Positions 61,801-64,000 of a stretch of 64,000 nucleotides of DNA are shown piece after piece. Both the position numbers and the translations under genes were made by a program. A model generated the notes under the pieces. That model was not told the DNA's origin and made no database searches. It saw only the letters and a list, made by a program, of their open reading frames with translations. The stretch is from Vitellaria paradoxa. Its lineage: Eukaryota; Streptophyta; Magnoliopsida; Ericales; Sapotaceae. The DNA lies in assembly GCA_019916065.1 (NCBI GenBank), contig CM034236.1, positions 23,162,941-23,226,940 on the forward strand, in the 5' to 3' direction. Numbering within the stretch: the stretch's first letter is position 1; every line of letters begins with the position of its first letter.

Positions 61801-61891
61801 AATGATCCATACCATTAAATTTACATATCTTAACTTCCAAAACACGTCAAAGACCATATACTTATACTAATACAATGTTTGGGGTATTACA
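58863..61891 (-). mobile_element. Solo LTR D, same LARD/Tekay-like family
   Basis: Minus-strand LTR of 3029 bases running from TGTAATACCCC-like (61891) to CGGGGCGTGACA (58863), flanked by a perfect 5-bp duplication GGGTT (58858-58862, 61892-61896). No PBS, interior or second LTR is present. It splits the LTR of element C at a point equivalent to about 33706 in element A. A small direct duplication (TTTATAGCCTGTACC) sits at about 59208-59240. Confidence 0.93.
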
Positions 61892-62700
61892 GGGTTTAGA
61901 GAGTACTCTCGGGTTGAAAGTCCCAGAACCTGCGCAGGGTTTGGTGTCAATGTCAGTGGGTTAGTAACTCAAAACATTGTGTGTGTTTTGGCTCCTCGTG
62001 GCCCTGGATGGTGATCCTAAATGATGACGTTGGTTTATCGTTTCCATTTGGTATTGGCCCATAAAAGAAGATATTGTGTATGCACCTATCCCCCGATGAT
62101 TTGTTTGGTTGTGGTTGTGCTATGTGATGATGAATGGATGATGATGTGAATACGTTTACTTGCTTGGATATAATTCAAATGATAAAGTGGTGTTGAATTG
62201 TGAATGGAATTGGAGTTTGAATTGCAATACATAAACATTAACCAAAATTTGAAATCTTAAACTTTGACATTGTTGTATGAGTATATGTTTCCACTTATTT
62301 TGGCATGGCTATGTTAATGTAATATTATGACTCTAGAAAATGTTAAAATGGCTAAACTTACTTGAGATGCATTGCATGGTTAGAATACATATCATATATG
62401 TTTGTTTGCGATATTGTGGGCACAAGTGGACCGTGCTCACAACCCTATAGATTTTGATGCAGGTACAGGCCATAACAACCAGGCTGGCTAAGGGGTTTGG
62501 ATTAGGAAGTTATGCATGAGCCCTACCAAGCTTAGCAAAGCCCTTGGTCATCTAGTTTAAATTTCTTTTGGGGTTATAATATTGTACTTTTCTAAACTTT
62601 TTCAATTTGGTTGTAATGGCCTTAAGGCCTAAGTTATGTAACTTGGAAATGGTGTATGGAGTTTGTGACATGGCAATAGTCAAGGTTAAACTTATGTTAT

Positions 62701-62949
62701 TCTATCTTATGTCTCGGGCTCACTAGCTTACGTTGCATTGCTATGATCATGGGATTGGTCATGTTAGTGTATGTTGTGTGTGTTTATCACTCACCCCTTG
62801 GGTCACATGATCCGGGGTGTGACATGTCTTATATTATGTCTTGGGCTCACTCGTTGATGTTGCGTTGCTCTGATCATGGGTAGTTATGTTAGTGCATATT
62901 GTGTATGTTTATCACTTACCACTTAGGTCACGAGATCTGGGGTGTGACA
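62701..62949 (+). repeat. Tandem duplication of the last ~125 bases of the element C LTR
   Basis: The LTR reaches its usual end (GGGGTGTGACA) at 62824. A second version of the same 3' portion then follows (62825-62949), again ending GGGGTGTGACA, and only then comes the PBS. The two versions differ at many positions, so the duplication is not recent or was acquired from a diverged LTR. Confidence 0.85.
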
Positions 62950-62952
62950 GGT

Positions 62953-62964
62953 TGGTATCAAAGC
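62953..62964 (+). other. Initiator-Met-type PBS of element C
   Basis: TGGTATCAAAGC, one G to A change from TGGTATCAGAGC, three bases after the second LTR end. Confidence 0.8.
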
Positions 62965-64000
62965 TTAGGTTAGAATACCTAAGGGATAGTGGAAGTATAG
63001 TATTGCATATTACTTGTTGATGTGATATAACTGACATATAGTCATTTTCATGGGATGGACTTATTCGTACTTTGTGGTAAAGATTATGGTGCAGATGGGT
63101 AGAACTAAATGTTACTAGAACCTTGATCGTATTGTTTGGAGATATAAGGATTTGGTAAATATCCCTGGCTAGTGATAGGTAAGGTTGAAATGTGAGTAAA
63201 TGGTGTAATCATTGGGGGTGTGAACCTAGGGGTAATGTTTGACAAATGTTTTAATAGTAGACCTGGTATTATGAAAGATGATTAGAAGCGATTGTGGATA
63301 TGATTGAAAATTTGTAAGTGCTTAAGAGGTTTAGAGAGTTTAAGGTTGTGATTTTGGGATTTATTGAGGCTACTTTTTATTGGAGGGAAATTGTGAGATT
63401 ATGGAATGAATTTGAAGTAGAAATGGCAATAGTAGAGAATTGAGTCTTAAAATGTACGAGATACCAACTTGATGAGCGGTGATTGATCATTATAATGGAT
63501 TGGTGATAACTGGTTATATGATAATATGGTGGTTTAGATTTGTGATGAGGTGACCTTTTTAGTAAATGATATTAGGCATATTGGGGAGAAACTTTGTGTT
63601 CGCATGGTCAATTGGAAATTGAATGAAAAGGAGTATAAGTGTCGTCTTGTAAGTGTGGTGTTGATTTTGGATATGGTACTTGGGAATGAGTGGGAGTAAA
63701 CTCCCAAGGGTTGACTTGACCTTTATAGATTCCATATTAGATGTCGCTATTATTATATTTTTGTTAGGCCATATTCTATGGCACAGATGAAGTCTTGGAA
63801 GTTTGGAATTCAATCAAATGATTGTGAGTTTATGATTCTATAAAATATAGCATTGGATGTTGGGGACATTTGAGATTCTTGTTAAGAGGAATGGTAAAAG
63901 TTTGGGATTTAAGTAAAATTTGAAGTTGGCAAATTTGGTGGTTATTAAGGCAGCATGTTGCTTATCGAGTATTGATGTTTTGACTAAATCATTAGGCATC

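Larger units (their letters stand above)
28079..64000 (+). mobile_element. Athila-lineage Ty3/gypsy element, interrupted by three later insertions; continues past the window
   Basis: Order on + : 5' LTR (28079-30654), tRNA-Asp-type PBS, gag (split by element A), protease, RT, RNase H, integrase, LTR-like hairpin segment, env-position ORF, then element B, a 180-base remnant (56966-57145), then element C up to the window end. The PBS type, the gag and protease words and an extra ORF after integrase identify the Athila lineage. The 3' LTR is not reached. Removing nested elements leaves a body of about 11.8 kb so far. Confidence 0.88.
57146..64000 (+). mobile_element. Element C: third LARD-like copy, with a solo LTR nested in its 5' LTR; runs off the window
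   Basis: The 5' LTR begins TGTAATACACCGGACTTG at 57146, is interrupted at 58862 by solo LTR D, resumes at 61892-61897 and ends at 62949. An initiator-Met-type PBS (TGGTATCAAAGC, 62953-62964) and interior homologous to element A 34841-35870 follow. The LTR without the insert and without the tail duplication is about 2.65 kb. The right end is outside the window. No coding capacity in the visible part. Confidence 0.9.

Overview
This is a window of plant nuclear DNA, AT-rich and almost entirely made of transposable elements. Every recognisable protein relic is a plant family: Tat-type and Athila-type Ty3/gypsy polyproteins, a CACTA transposase, and a wall-associated-kinase-like receptor kinase of a kind common in eudicots. 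I cannot name the species. No intact host gene is visible. The layout fits repeat-rich heterochromatin.

1-15063 (minus strand): a decayed Tat-lineage Ty3/gypsy element. Its 5' LTR lies at 14391-15063, followed leftward by PBS, gag, protease, RT, RNase H, a second (archaeal-type) RNase H and integrase. The first 161 bases are the start of its 3' LTR, preceded by a polypurine tract; the rest of that LTR is outside the window. Between integrase and 3' LTR a cargo gene lies in the opposite (+) direction. It encodes a plant mobile domain (PMD) protein with a coiled-coil tail and seems to have its own TATA box and leader intron, with nine 80-bp tandem repeats in its leader. A solo Athila-type LTR and a Tourist-like MITE have inserted into it.

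15064-28078: unassigned AT-rich DNA, a Ty1/copia-like solo LTR with perfect 5-bp target duplication (17768-19352), a degenerate CACTA element (about 19461-24718) whose transposase is split by later insertions including two oppositely oriented TRIM-like elements, and a wall-associated-kinase-like pseudogene (25499-26711).

28079 to past the right edge (+ strand): an Athila-type element. Its 5' LTR is 2.6 kb because of an internal 1.07-kb tandem duplication. It has a tRNA-Asp-type PBS, gag, protease, RT, RNase H, integrase and an extra ORF in the env position. Three related elements have landed inside it. Element A (31809-43024, +, TSD GGCAA) splits gag. Element B (49841-56965, -, TSD TTTGA) lies after the env-position ORF. 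Element C (57146 to beyond 64000, +) follows 180 bp later and carries a solo LTR of the same family (58863-61891, -, TSD GGGTT) inside its own 5' LTR. This family has about 3-kb LTRs, an initiator-Met PBS and a 5-kb interior with no usable coding capacity, so it looks like a large non-autonomous (LARD) derivative of a Tekay/Del-type chromovirus.

All coding regions are broken by stops and frameshifts, and several catalytic residues are replaced. Nothing here is likely to act autonomously. The more unusual items are the antisense PMD gene with its own promoter and splicing signals, internal duplications (LTR, RT, LTR tail), element-specific minisatellites, and recurrent hairpin or palindrome motifs in the LTRs.
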